From Klebsormidium nitens (lineage: Eukaryota; Streptophyta; Klebsormidiophyceae; Klebsormidiales; Klebsormidiaceae): a DNA stretch of 64,000 nucleotides. A program made the position numbers and the translations under genes. The stretch covers positions 280,264 to 344,263 of the forward strand of contig DF236978.1 of the NCBI GenBank assembly GCA_000708835.1, in the 5' to 3' direction. The notes below the pieces were generated by a model. That model did not search any database and was not told where the DNA came from. It saw nothing but the letters and a program-made list of their open reading frames with translations. Positions 52,301 through 63,672 of the stretch are shown one piece after another. The first letter of the stretch is position 1. The number at the start of each line of letters is the position of its first letter.

Positions 52301-55300
52301 AAGACCTGGCACTGAAAGGTGCACGAGCACCAGCTGCAGTAGGGCGATCGCGACAACGTCACCGCCAAAGCATCGCGATTCTAGAGTGGAATTCCAGTAC
52401 CAGCAAGACGACTTTCACACTTTGTCCGTCTGAGAGTTCCAAAACCACGGTACTGCGATGGTGCTTGCGGAACGGAAGAGGGGGGGGGCCGACCGCCAAT
52501 CAAGTCAAGTACGTAACGTGGATGACCAGCTTCTATCACTTTTACACTTACAATTGAATGGACGATCTTCTTCCATGAATCTTAATACTTGAGAAAAGTG
52601 ACGAGCCAGAGCCTTCTTTCCAAGGAGGAAAAACGTTTTCAAAGAACGAACGAAACTCACGGCGGCTTCTTACTTGAGTACATATGGCCTGTTTCCGGCG
52701 GGCCAACAACAATGCGACTGCATCATAGCCGTCTGGTGCCACAATTTACACGCTCTGACACCGATCGCTTGGCCTATTGTCATTAGGATATGCAGTCACG
52801 TTGAACAGGTAACTTAGAATTTACAGGTTAGAAACGCTGTCAAACGTTCAAAGGAAGTCAGTCTGCGGAGGGATAAAGGTGGACGGGTCTTCAATAAAAC
52901 CTTGCCCAAACCTCCCCACCAAACAGTCGAAGACATATGTTAACCCGCTTGCATATCAGAAACAAAGAAAGGATAAAGAAAAAGGACATAAAAACGTGTC
53001 CGCACGCTTTGGAGCATTTTGAGCAAAGCTCTCTCACCAGAAAGTCGAAGAACACGTTCTCGTACGGCACCGGCTTGCTGCTCCCCTCCGGCGGGAACAC
53101 CCTCTCCTGCTCCGCCAGCTCGGTGGAAACCACCACCCGCCGAAGTAACGCCTCCAGGTTATCCCCCGAGTGCTGGAGAGCGCCCGGTTGGACATACTCC
53201 GGGCGGTCGTTCTTGGTGTGGTACACGTGGCCCCGTTTGATGTACGCAAAGTCGAGCCCGGAGAGGCCCCCGACGTCCCGGTAGACTTGGAAGTCGGTCG
53301 CGCTGTTGATGAGGTTGTTCAGGAAGATGTCCTGGCGTGAAAGGATTGGAAAAGCATTGGGGATCTTGCTTTGGCTAAGAGACTATCCTGCAGGAGCTCA
53401 GGTGATCTTTCAGAGCGAAGGGTTATGGAGACGATGGGTCTGTGAAGCGTTCGAGCTTTGGGTTGATGTTGGGGGGGAGACGACGGTTTGTAGTCTGGTT
53501 CGAGATCCGAGTTGATGTTGTTCAGTAGCAAGTGATGCAGGGGGCGGAGCAAGTCATATCGTTCTCGCTTTCGGCGGCACTCCATTGCAGGGATCGGGCG
53601 AAGTTCCCAAAGTCAGCTTTCAAAGCGGCAGCTAGAGTCCTCTTCCAGTGTTCAATTTTCTTCTTCGTCCACATGGGAACAGACAAAGTGAATCAGACGA
53701 AGTATTCGCGGCCACTGCACTCGACCTGGAACACTCTCATCCTCTCGACGCCTGACTACCGTTGAAGCGTTCTCCCCTCAAACAGGATACTTTTGCTCGC
53801 GACGATTGCACGGTGTGATGGGTGAGACCAGTAAGCGCAAAAGCTAGCACAACAGAAAGGGCAGAAATCCTGAGGGGGAAGGTTGGGGCCCTAACCTGGG
53901 CCACGATGTTTCCTGCAGGGTGCGGTGCCGACTCCACGTAATGGTTGAGCAGCCAGTTGGACGGCCCAGCCTGCAGAGAACAACAACTTTTGAAGCATCT
54001 AATTCTTCTCATGTAAAGGATGACCCGAGTACAAAAAGTACGGTGCACGAGTCCAGGCGAATGACGACATGAGTATGAAGGATAGGGTGCATAAGCACAG
54101 ACAAAAGTCGAGAGGAACCATTCAGATGCCTGCAATGGCAGTGGAACCTTGTATCAATCTAATTGGACACGCAGTGCGAAGTAAGGTATCACCAGGGAAA
54201 AAGGAACCGCACAGAAGTATATCACTCACCAAGCTCTCCAACTCCAAGGACAGTTGTACAAGATCAACCCTCCAAGTGACATCTCAATCCGATCTTCCAC
54301 CTCGACTTCAACAATCATTTCAATTCTGCATGTGCCACCTTTATTATCCGCAGTCGTTTCGTGAAAATTTTCACAGCCTCTCCTAACCTGGAAGAGTGTG
54401 TGCGGGCCCCCTGATCCCATGGCCTCCAAATCAATGGCCACCCGTACGTTGTCGCTCCAGCGGTGTTTGGTTATGAAGGCGTGCGCTCCGTCCAGGCCTT
54501 CCTCCTCCCCTTCGTTGAACAGAAAGAGGAGCGCATTCGCGCCAACACTGGCTGGGAAGCTCAGGCTGAAGGTGCGAATGAGCTCCAGGAGGATGGCCAC
54601 ACTGGCGGCGTCGTCGGAGGCGCCGGGGCTGTTTCCAGGAGAATATATAACAGTCACTCATTCATGAAGTGGTCTGGAGGGATTGAAAGAAAGAGAAGGA
54701 AATCTAGAAGTAGTCTTCATTTCACGGAAGGGGCATGCACGGTGTACAGCTTTGGGCTATCCTTCGAATGTGTCAGACTAGATGATGGTTCAGAGCGGAG
54801 AGGGCAATAATCTAGGTTAAGACAAACTCTGTTTGGAAAGCTTTTTCTTCCAGGCACTTGAAACTTTAACACAAAAGCTATGTTCCGAATCGGATGGTGC
54901 TTGGACCTGTAAAGTCAGCCATGAGTGCCCAAGCTGGATGCCAGTTTGAGTGACTGTACGGTCTGAAAGTACTATATCAACACAGAACATCTTACTTGAA
55001 ACTCTCAGATCCTAGTTGATGTCTCACACAACTTTTCATGCAGATGCTGTGTCGAAGGGTCAGTCAGAAACAACGAACAACTGGAGGAAGTACAATCTTT
55101 TGAGAGTTCCTCAATGTTGAGTTTTGCTTGAATGCTTAGCTTCAATTACGTGTTATAGTTGAATGATTTTGAAAATCAGAAAGGTGGTGGTTTGGACCAG
55201 TACTCCTAGTACTCGCCTGGGGTAAACTGAGTCAGTGTGCACCGATAGGAGGACCGCATGCCAACTCTCGCTCGTCTCGTCCTTGACCCCCCACTGCGCG

Positions 55301-55707
55301 CCCCTGACCCTCACCACCACATTCCTGAGACCCTGGTACGCCAAGCTCTTCCCGCTGAATGGCCCAACGCTCAGTTGCGACACCCCGTTCTCCCCCTCCT
55401 GAACATCAACCTCAACGACCACTTTCCCCGATGCATGCTCCTCAATCCATTCCAGTTCCTGCAGTAGGTAATTGTGCACTGAGTCGAGAGCTGGGGAGCC
55501 AACAGGGTGGGGACCAACAGAAGCAATGTGGTCCAAGTGCCGCCGCGCGCGGCCTTCAGAGAACGAATTGAGGGGTGCGTCGAATGGGAGGGGGCTTGGT
55601 GTCCTGCTGGAAAAATTGTACGCGCTCCAAGCGAGGGCAGCCAGCAGGAGCAGCGTGGCGATCCAGGAGGCCTCTGTTGGGCCTTTGAGCCTTGAAGTGG
55701 CCGCCAT
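40312..55707 (-). CDS. ER metallopeptidase 1-like, peptidase family M28, about 14 exons over 15 kb
   Basis: Zinc metallopeptidase of the M28 family fused to a multipass membrane domain and a lumenal C-terminal domain, as in plant and animal ERMP1. Exons (minus): 55707-55217, 54628-54388, 53970-53896, 53331-53038, tentatively 49659-49591, then 45616-45232, 45158-45091, 44823-44736, 44064-43920, 43592-43477, 42710-42448, 42069-41850, 40926-40771, 40517-40312. Phases agree in both blocks. One N-terminal membrane anchor (WIATLLLLAALAWSAYNF). Zinc-site residues: His in HTDSVYP, Asp in PGASDDAAS, Glu pair in NEGEEEGLDG, Asp in AIDLEAMGSGG, His in VYHTKND. Membrane exons follow (AILPVLVLLPTIF, WFALLVVM, VVISILVAVFALLATSYFL), then VFPPFTAEAALPINLVHVYDT and WHIVQFAAGSGPD, typical of the family. 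Intron 1 is GC-AG. The 7.4 kb between 53037 and 45617 is atypical and probably hides at least one more membrane exon. Confidence 0.88.
41020..41205 (-). repeat. Two copies of an ERMP1 exon head with acceptors
   Basis: The real exon starts at 40926 after TAACAG (GTGACGGCCGCTTAGACCGC). Copies start at 41063 after TTTCAG and at 41200 after CTTCAG, each spaced exactly 137 bp. Both keep the GACGGCC...GACCGC core and the GTGCTG further in; each carries substitutions or small deletions that break the frame or change residues. Confidence 0.9.
42120..42228 (-). repeat. Copy of another ERMP1 exon head with acceptor
   Basis: The real exon starts at 42069 after CCGCAG and reads VGYGARTVD. A copy starts at 42228 after TTGACAG and reads VGNGARTID. 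Similarity extends about 95 nt, including GGCGCCGTCCTT and TTCGACCA further in. Spacing is 159 bp. Confidence 0.9.
45617..53037. other. 7.4-kb gap between ERMP1 exon blocks
   Basis: Other introns in the window are mostly 150-1700 bp, so this is an outlier. It must hold the short stretch that links the peptidase domain to the membrane domain. The best candidate is 49659-49591 (MVYAWHAQKASLGWIQ...), flanked by AG and GTGAGT and resembling the family's K-x-MVY-QK-AS segment. The region also holds a diverged 2.1-2.5 kb duplication (see next entry). Many open frames on both strands lack domains. A nested unrelated gene cannot be excluded. Confidence 0.5.
49560..52760. repeat. Diverged direct duplication, units about 2.1-2.5 kb apart
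   Basis: Matched segments: 49591-49665 with 51748-51815 (contains the candidate ERMP1 exon and its GT donor); 49799-49920 with 51958-52082 (shared GGGCGACTGACTT and CGGATCGTGA/CGGGTCGTGA words); 50029-50040 with 52576-52587 (CCATGAATCTTA); 50210-50225 with 52718-52733 (CATAGCCGTC). Order and orientation are the same, and spacing grows from about 2.15 to 2.5 kb, so insertions followed the duplication. Splice-like AG and GT sites are kept in both units. Confidence 0.7.
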
Positions 55708-55984
55708 TGTGTTGCCCAGCTGCAGCAGCTGATCAATGACTCATTGACATGATGATTTCAGCTCGTGAGTCAGCCAGCTCGAGCCCTTCGCTACACGCGG
55801 CCGCGCAAATGGCGGCCAGGACGGCCGCGCCGCGGCCACCGGCAAAAAGAAGTGGTGGCAAAAAGTCCGATGCATGGAGAAAGTGGAAATTGGAATGGTG
55901 GCGGCCGTGACGGCGTGAGGGAGGCGTGAGCAAGTACTGAACGCTTTGAGCTGGCATTTTCAGAGATCTTGGTGAGCAGCCACA
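55708..55984. promoter_or_regulatory. Short bidirectional promoter, ERMP1-like (-) and amidase (+)
   Basis: Only 277 bp separate the two start codons. The middle (55795-55850) is strongly GC-rich with repeated GGCCGCG words and a CAAATGGCGGCC element that resembles YY1-type core sites. No TATA box is clear. The two genes are likely co-regulated to some degree (inference). Confidence 0.5.
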
Positions 55985-58900
55985 ATGCAGGGTCCACCTG
56001 CCCAGCTTGCAGAGGTTGCGCGGTTCTGTCAGGAGGAAGGCGCAGCCGGCAAAGAAAAGGTGAGGCACTTTTGCAATTGCAGCATTCCCCAACTTGACAT
56101 CAATATCGTTTAGCTGCTCAGCATTACAGGATAATTTAACACGAGGGTTGACATCGAACTGCTTCTCGCTAGTTGCCCGACTCATGTGGGTTCAATGTAT
56201 GCCCCCCCCCTCCTGTAAGGGGGTTGCTAGCTTCCTGGCAACTCTGATTGACAAGTGTGGATCGGTTGACTTCAGAGCAATCTGATCAAACTGCATGTTT
56301 TGCGAGGTTGATGATAAGAGTTGCTGCATTGCTGGTGAAGTCTAGACTTGGAGCCAGCTTTGACCAGCCATCTCCTTGTGCTGCACAGATCCTCCTGCAC
56401 TACCTCAAGCGCATCGCTGTATTGAATCCGCTCCTGAGAGCAGTCACTGAGGTCGCCAGCTTCCAGCAACTAAGAAACGCTGGGACGAGTCAAGAAGATC
56501 ATGGGGGCCCAGAATGTGGTCCTGGCAATGTGTCTACAGCAAGGGGTGGCAGCTCCAACCAGGAAGGGTCTGCTGAGCTCTTCGAAGAAGGAAGAGCTGA
56601 AAGTAGTAGCAAAGAGAGCTCACTTGAAAGAAGATCAGATCGACCGGGGAAGTCTGCAAAGCTTGCATTGGCTATCAATGCAGACAGAGAACTTCACAGC
56701 GTCCTCCTATTTGAAAGAAGGAAACACCACAACTCTGACTGGACACTCCCCCCCAGCCAACATCCAAAACCTCAAAGCACGCGCCCCTTAGAGGGTGTCC
56801 CATTCCTTGTCAAAGATGTCATCGACGTTGCCGGGTTCCGCACGGTCGCCGGTTGCGAGCTTCTCGCCCGCACGCACCCCGCTGATGCCAGCGCTGACAT
56901 TGTCCGCCAGCTTCAGGCTTTAGGGGCAGTTCCAGTTGGCAAGAGCACTGTTCCGGAGGCTTGTTCGCAAAGCCGTGTAGACGTACAGACGTTCAGCAGT
57001 CTGCACAGTGTGACGGAGAACCCTTATAAGTTCTCTATCACTTCGGGGGGGTCCTCGGGGGGCTCGGCAGTGGCGGTGGCAACGGGGATGGTGCCCCTGG
57101 CAGTGGGAACTGATTGGGCGGGCAGTCTGCGGATCCCGGTAAGGGGCGTGTTTTAGTGGTGTGCCACCTCTGAAGTAATTGGAAGATTGGTTGGCACCCG
57201 TTCAAATGGCATACAAAGGCCCCAAGCCAGAAACGACTTTCAGTGTCGAAGTGAACATGCAAAAAGGGACCACGGAGCTTCTCTTTCAATCTAAGCTAGG
57301 AGTCAGCTCGTTTTGGAAGTGATGTTATGTCCTAAGTTTGAAAGCCTAAGCTGCCTCTGGGACATCTGGTTTTCAAACTCACCTTTTGGAGGGTCAAACC
57401 TCGTTCACCACTTCTGTACATCCAGAGAATAATTGTAAACATACTCATGGTGCTTGTACTGTACGTCATTCTCCCTCTTTACATCTCAAGGCGCTGAGGC
57501 CCTTCTCTTCACAAGAAACCCAAATCAATTGAACGGTGATCAATATATTCAAGGCCTGGTGGTCAAATCATACACGTCCCGGAGTCGCTTTCATATCAGG
57601 CCAACTTTGTCTTCCCAACCCAGTGCGCTCGTTCATATCATTAGGGCCATGCTCTTTTCATATCTTCCATATCAAAAGCCGCCAACTCTTGTCGTAAAGT
57701 CCTGATCTTCTTGGATGAAGGAAAGCAGTTTCTCAGAGTTCTGTCCTTCCAAGCATGCCTAATGAAAATCATTCAACTTATGTTCTTGTCTAGGCAGCCT
57801 TCTGCGGCATCTGTACGCTCCGCGCTTCCCGTGGCCGGATGACCATTCAGTACCCCGAGCGAACAGTACCCCCAATGCCGCTACCTTCAGAGGACCCGCG
57901 AGATGGGGAGATCATGACGGCCGGAGTCTTCACCCGGACGATTCGCGAGCTTCAGTATGCGGTGGGAGCGCTACTAAGACCAAGCAGGAGAGGTCCTTTG
58001 GTGCCGTCGGAAAGCGGTGAGTGGTTGATGCTGATGACAGGGTTTCATCGTTCTCCTCGAGCAGCCTCTTTAAGCCCAATGCAACGCACTTGGAGTTGAA
58101 GTGGTGCGTTAATCGTAGAGGGGCGGAAAGCTCTTAGTGAAAGACGTATCCTCGACGTCCTGGAGAACAAGCGATAGAATGTGACAACGGACTCCTTCGT
58201 AGTGGAATCTGGTCACCTTGGCGGCTTGCTGTCAGGGGCCCTCTGCTGTCATGACCTATTCCGATCTTTAAGCGGAACCCCCTTCTAGGAGCTTCCAATG
58301 TCTGCACATCAAGCGGTTGCGATCAGTAGGTCAGCTATTCGCAGTTTGGCTCTCAAAAGGTAGCTTCGTAACGTACCAGCGTGTTGTAGATATTGTCGAT
58401 ATGGCCGCTTAAGCGCCTCAATTCCCCGTGATAATTTCCTCATTGACCTCCTGTTGAAACGAGCCTGCCAAGATAAGCACGATTGACATCGCCACAGCCA
58501 AGAATGTCGCTTTGCTGACCCTCTTGCATTGCTTCGAATCTTGCAGCAGCTTTCGCCGTCACACCTTCATTCCCCGTCGTTGCAACGGACGTCCGGATAC
58601 AGGAGGCCTTGCAGCGGCTGCCGGCAAGGGTCAACCCGCCGAATGGAAACGGATCCTGCTCCGCTCGGCTTGTGACAGGGCCTTCCTTCAAAACCAAGGA
58701 CATATGGAAGGCTTACGGGGTGAGTACGTCTTTCTGGCGCAAAGCTTGCAGAAGAAACTTCGCAGCAGTTGCTATGGCTGGAAACAGTCTGTGATTCGGA
58801 TGATGTTTTGATCAGGTTGCCCAGCAACAGAGTGAGCTTCAAGAAAGGTGGTAAAACTCGTTTTCTACTCACTTTTCGGTCGATCCTGACCAGCTGAGCT

Positions 58901-61194
58901 TGTTTGTCTGTAAGTACAATGGCTCATCGAGGGCTCTCAGCGTCCGACGGCCCGCTCCGTCTACCTTTGACAAATTCTCGAAGCCGAGAGGTCTTCCTTC
59001 TGCAGTCCCTGTCATAGGCTGCCTCTGCAATTGCTGTCCAGCTTGACGGTTTTGAAGAAAAGTACGACCCGCGTTTCCCGCTATCACCCAGTTATTTTGG
59101 GACGCTTTGCGAAACTGTCCAATGTGATGAAACCTTCGACCCTTTTCTGCTCACGCAACCAGGGTGTGGACTACGCTCCTGAACCCTTCCGTGTCCACAA
59201 AGTCAGCATATTGCCCGTGTTGCATGTCGAAATGAAAGGGCTTCAAGTCTTTATTTGATGCTCTACATCACTCGAAACCCCTGCCTAATTTTACCACTCG
59301 ACATCCCCCACTTCCGCACATTCGATGAAACTCCGACACGACACAATGGCAACATGAGAACACGTTGACATCGACAGGACCGCTTGCTCGTGCCGTGCAG
59401 ATCTTTTCCGCCAGCCTGACTGCTCACGGCGACCCACACGACCCGCACGCTCCGAAAGCGTCGCCTCCCTCGCTTGAAGACGTACGATGGGCGCGAAGCG
59501 TGCAAGTTGACACGGCCTCCGCCGTTGATGCGTTCCTGGACGAACAGCAATGTACGGCCTGGATCGTACCAGGTAGGCGCTCTTACTTGGAAAGGTTTTG
59601 TGCGGTTTGTTTCCTTGGTCAGCAAGTGGTGTCTCCTCCCCGCTCGTGCGCTCTTTTCGGTGTCACATGTGAAGCGGCGGTCGGCAAGAATGGGTTCGTC
59701 GCCGCGAAAGGACGTTTCCGAGTCAAGGTGATGGTCACGGACGCCAGGTGCATTGATGTTGAATGCGTGACTCTTACAACAAACCAATTTCAGCAACTTT
59801 TGTTTTGCACTTCCTGTTCTCGGTTGTTGGCCACGGCTAGATGATTACGAGACCCCATCAGCAGACATTTTCCCTTCTTTCTACCGTTCAAATCGGCGCA
59901 CGAACCCTTCTTTCAAGTAGAAACCAACCACCTGAGTAGACACTTTTGTTCACAACTACTCCTCGTCCACCGACCTACACCTAGTAGGCTCGATTTCGAA
60001 TGCTTACGGTTATGAGCCCGTAAAATTAGATTGCCGCGCGGTTGCAGTAGCGTATTGGATTTCGACGTCGCGCAAAGGAGACGAGCAGGGCAAACCGCTT
60101 GTAACACACGTTACAAACGCACTCATGCGTTTTTCCCAGACCCGTAAAACAACTTGACCTGATAGTTCGGGTTTGCCCCTCCGGAACCATGATTAGATAG
60201 CTAACTCCTCTCTGATCTAAATTTCTTTTGTTGATCCGCAGTCTGTGGCCCGCTGCCAGTTTTCCCCAACCCCGAGCACAAGCGCTTCCATCCGATAGGC
60301 CACACGAAAACTGCGTACTAGTCTTGGTTTCTGATTCTCTCCTGTGCTTCCGCGGTCTGTGGCCCGCTGCCATTTCCTCACAACCCCGAACACAAGCGCT
60401 TCGACCTGAAAGGCCACACGAAAACCGCGCCGTACTGGCCCACGATGCTGGGCTACGTCCTCCCCTTCAGCGTCTCCTGCAACCCGGTGGTCGCCATGCC
60501 GCTGGCGCTCGTCGAAGGGGTGCCCTGCGGAATCCAGGTGGGCAGCTTTCGACGCAAGTGGTTTCGGGCCCCTTTCAGCTTTGAACGGCGGTGCGAGCTT
60601 GAACACGGATTTTTGTTTAAGTTCTGAAGGAAGTTGTGGCTTGAATGCACACGAGCAAGGACTTTCCCTTTAGAAAGTGCATGCTGTGGAGGGATGAGTT
60701 GCATCAACCTGGAAAGAAGTGAAACTAGGGAGCTGTCGGACCGACAGTCAAGCGATTTGAAGTAGTGGCGACGATATCAGCGATATGGCTGTCCCCCAGG
60801 CAACGCCCTGTCAGTGAAAAGGAATCCAGAAGCTACCTCAGGGGGTTGTTCCTCATCTTCAAAAGAAAAGCGGTTTCTGTGGCGTGTAACTGTCACAAGC
60901 CCCGAAAACATTCTTAAATTGGATATTCAGATGACGAGATGCACTGGAAGTCTGCAATCAGAGTAGTCTCCTTTTCGCCGTTTGTTGTGGTCAGCGCAGA
61001 CTGACAATTGGCAAGTTGCTTCCGGGTCCTGGCGAGCGCTTACATTTCCATCTTCCCCTTAGGTCGTAGGGCGCAGCGGCGCCGATGAAGAGCTCTTATC
61101 GGCATGCGCCCTTCTGGAGACGTGTCTGGGATCGCTCCCGCGCCCCGAAGACGTGAAACACCCGCGACTAAGGACTCCCGTCGCACGACTATGA
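55985..61194 (+). CDS. Amidase signature family hydrolase, about 7-8 exons
   Basis: Serine hydrolase with the Ser-Ser-Lys triad that cleaves amide bonds; plant relatives act on indole-acetamide, N-acylethanolamines or as amidotransferase-like enzymes, and the substrate here is not clear. Exons: 55985-56059, 56389-57138, 57794-58016, 58547-58719, a doubtful one near 59042-59163, 59378-59572, 60356-60537, 61063-61194. Catalytic Lys lies in PFLVKDVIDVAG. The signature GGSSGGSAVAVATGMVPLAVGTDWAGSLRIP-like region carries the two Ser. A typical C-terminal part follows (VSCNPVVAMPLALVEGVPCGIQVVG, then ADEELLSACALLET). The first residues of exon 2 hold a long polar insert before the Lys region. Exon 60356 has GG rather than AG before it. 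There is no signal peptide. The chain between 58719 and 59378 is not fully resolved. Confidence 0.87.
60230..60325 (+). repeat. Upstream copy of an amidase exon head, with intact AG acceptor
   Basis: 60242-60320 repeats the first ~80 nt of the exon at 60356 (spacing 114 bp). It encodes CGPLPVFPNPEHKRF...GHTKTAY and then a TAG. The copy is preceded by CCGCAG (AG at 60240-60241), the real exon by CCGCGG. Confidence 0.92.
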
Positions 61195-63525
61195 GGTAAT
61201 GCTTAGCTACTCGGTTCGTCCCACGGTTGCTTTCTTTGCCCGTTCGGAAGAAAAGGACTGAAGTTCTCTTGCTCTGAGCACTTTCACCATCTGAAGTTTT
61301 AGGATTACGACCTTAAGCCGTTCGAGCGTCCACATGCATTCGTTTGAAGGAGACTTCGATGAGCCATCTCATCAGATAAACACCTCTAACGCGGACGTGT
61401 GTGAAGCGCTTGCTTCGGTCTTTAGACAAGCCGGTGATTGATGTGCACATCGGTCAGCGGAACGGCGGAACTAGTTTTGGCATAGCAGAACGCCGGAACG
61501 CCGGTAATGAAGTCGTTGCTTGTACGGATTGCAATTTTTGGAGCTCACGCCGAGTCAACGAGGTGGGCAGGCAGATCCGGGGCCGGGGCACACAGGTACT
61601 AAGGAGCACGTCAGGAGTCAGGACCTGGAACCTGATGGATCTCCCGTCAGTAAGAAAGTCAGTATGGAAAACGGATCCTCAAGAGTCCCACGAGTGCGGA
61701 CAGGACTTTGCCCCGGGGCGCTTCTGCGCCCAGGGGTGCAGGCCAGCTTCCCCACAAGGTAGTACTAGGGATGATAAAGCACCCGGTACAACTTTGCACG
61801 ACTATTCTGACATTTTGCAGTTTCGGACCCCGGCCCCCTGGGTCCGCGGTACGACTCGTTAGCCTTCGGTCGCCTTTAATACGTCAGCTTTTCTGACCAG
61901 AATACTAGAATATACAGTCTACTGAAGTTGTTTCGCATCTCTGATTTGGACCCCTGTACTTTGCACATACGTATTCGATGCTTCGAGCTTTCGGAAAGCA
62001 CACATGGCATACGGTATACCTTTGATGCTTGCTTTTCGTTCGGGCCTCGATGCACCCGGGGGCGCTCTGCGCCCCGGTCTTCCTTCCGGGGGCACAGGAC
62101 AATTCCCGAGGGCGATCTGCGCCCCATTCTGCGCCCCCCGTCCGTACCCCTGCTCAAGACCCAGGCTATGAAAGGCTGAAGACAGGCTGACTCAGTACCT
62201 ACAGCGGCCAGCCTACAGGAGTGACAGTAGTCACAGGACCTAGGGTAGCCCTGTCAGCAATATCAGAAGGTGCCAAAACTGAAAGATTCCAAGGTTCAAA
62301 CTGATGCATAATGTTCTCATCGATCCTTCGTCTACGGTACATGCCACATGGCATCGATTGTGTGCCATGTGGAGGACCACGCCAGTTGGGAGGGTCTGTC
62401 ACTCGTGTGACTGGTGAGTACACTGTACGACCGGACAACTTACCGTACAAGGCTATAAAGCAGCCAAAGCTAGACACACATGATAAGCATCCCAATCAAT
62501 GAACTATCATGTGGATCTTCTCGTTTATCCGGCACGAGATATTCCGTTCTGCCCTCCTGTCCTCAACATGCATCAGCAACCATGCAGAATCCTTCTGACT
62601 GTGAGAGGAAGGGAGGTGATTTGACAAGAGAGAGAGAAGACAGCCCTCTCCCTATTGCCTACCTTTCCTTCCTTATTTGAAGATGATCATGCATAAACAG
62701 GAACAATGGAGAATTGCCTCGAGAAATCAGAGAATGCTTTGTTTACAAAATCTCTGGCCTGCCGTCTATTATGAAGTGCTGTCTTTGATCACTGATGTCC
62801 GATTTGGATGAAAGCATCCGGCATCACTACTGTGGGACTGGCTATGTATGCTGAAAATGGTGTCTCTATAGGGGCTGGGCCAGGGACGGGTTACAATCAA
62901 GAGCATTGAAGCAAGATGAAAGACTGAAGCATGGACTAGTGCAAAAGACCAGAATGACCTAAGACCTATCCATCATGCATGTCCACAAGATTTTTCCTGC
63001 TTTACGAAGAGCTTCGGCATTGATTAGGATCTTGGTGCCCTGAGGGTATTGTATCATACCTGGGGGAGGAGGAAAGAGAGAGAGATGTCGTCAGCAGCCC
63101 GCCTGTAGAGAGTCTTCAGAGTCTTCGAGAGCTTGACCAATCAGAGACACAGCCAGAGAGTCTTCCCGGAATCAGAGACACACGGATTTCTTCGTCTTCC
63201 TGGCCCAGCCCCTTGCAGTACTTCGAGAATTTGCGCTCCTAGGAAAGCCTATCGTCTGATCGTCTGCGCTTTCGTGCTATGGCTGCTATGCTGATTGCTG
63301 AAGGAAGTGCGTCTTTCGTTGCGCGAAGTGCATTTGTGAGAGACGAACAATCTTCCTGGTCTTTGCATAGCGCCAGCATTTTCTTGATTTACCCGCTGAG
63401 TCATTCGGAGCGTTGCAATTGCTGACGTGTCAATAATCGATTCGACGAGAGTGAATCGTAGCAGAATGCACCGTTCGATTCAGAAAAGATCATGACCTTG
63501 AAAGATCGTAGGGTTTAACGTACAC
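61195..63525. other. Gene-poor region with short GC hairpins
   Basis: No supported gene. Three GC hairpin-like words with a TCTGCGCCC core are present: GGGGCGC-TTCT-GCGCCC at 61715, GGGGCGC-TCT-GCGCCCC at 62059 (perfect 7-bp stem) and a relative near 62108-62125. A purine-rich GAGAGAGAG tract lies at 62629 and 63075. Open frames here lack domains. Confidence 0.5.
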
Positions 63526-63672
63526 CTGGGTTGGATTCGTCGGGGTTTGACGCGGCCGCCGATGGCGCCGAGCCGGCCGCGGTGGTGCCGACGGGCGTCT
63601 GGCCAGCGTTCTTCTTGGCCTTCCGTGTCTTGACACCATCGTTGTCTGCCTTGAACAGGAGTGCGGTCAATC
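63526..63672 (-). CDS. Single exon of a Lys/Ala-rich protein, rest outside the window
   Basis: Minus-strand 147-nt segment flanked by CTTTCAG and GTGTAC. In the favoured frame it encodes LTALLFKADNDGVKTRKAKK, then an Ala/Ser/Gly/Pro-rich low-complexity stretch (GTTAAGSAPSAAASNP). GC-rich third positions support this frame. It is too short to name; a basic, possibly nuclear, protein is conceivable. The start and end are not seen here. Confidence 0.4.

Noticed and set aside
62199-62502. Possible retrotransposon fragment
   Set aside because: Open on both strands for about 300 nt, but no polymerase, integrase or protease motif and no terminal repeats were found.
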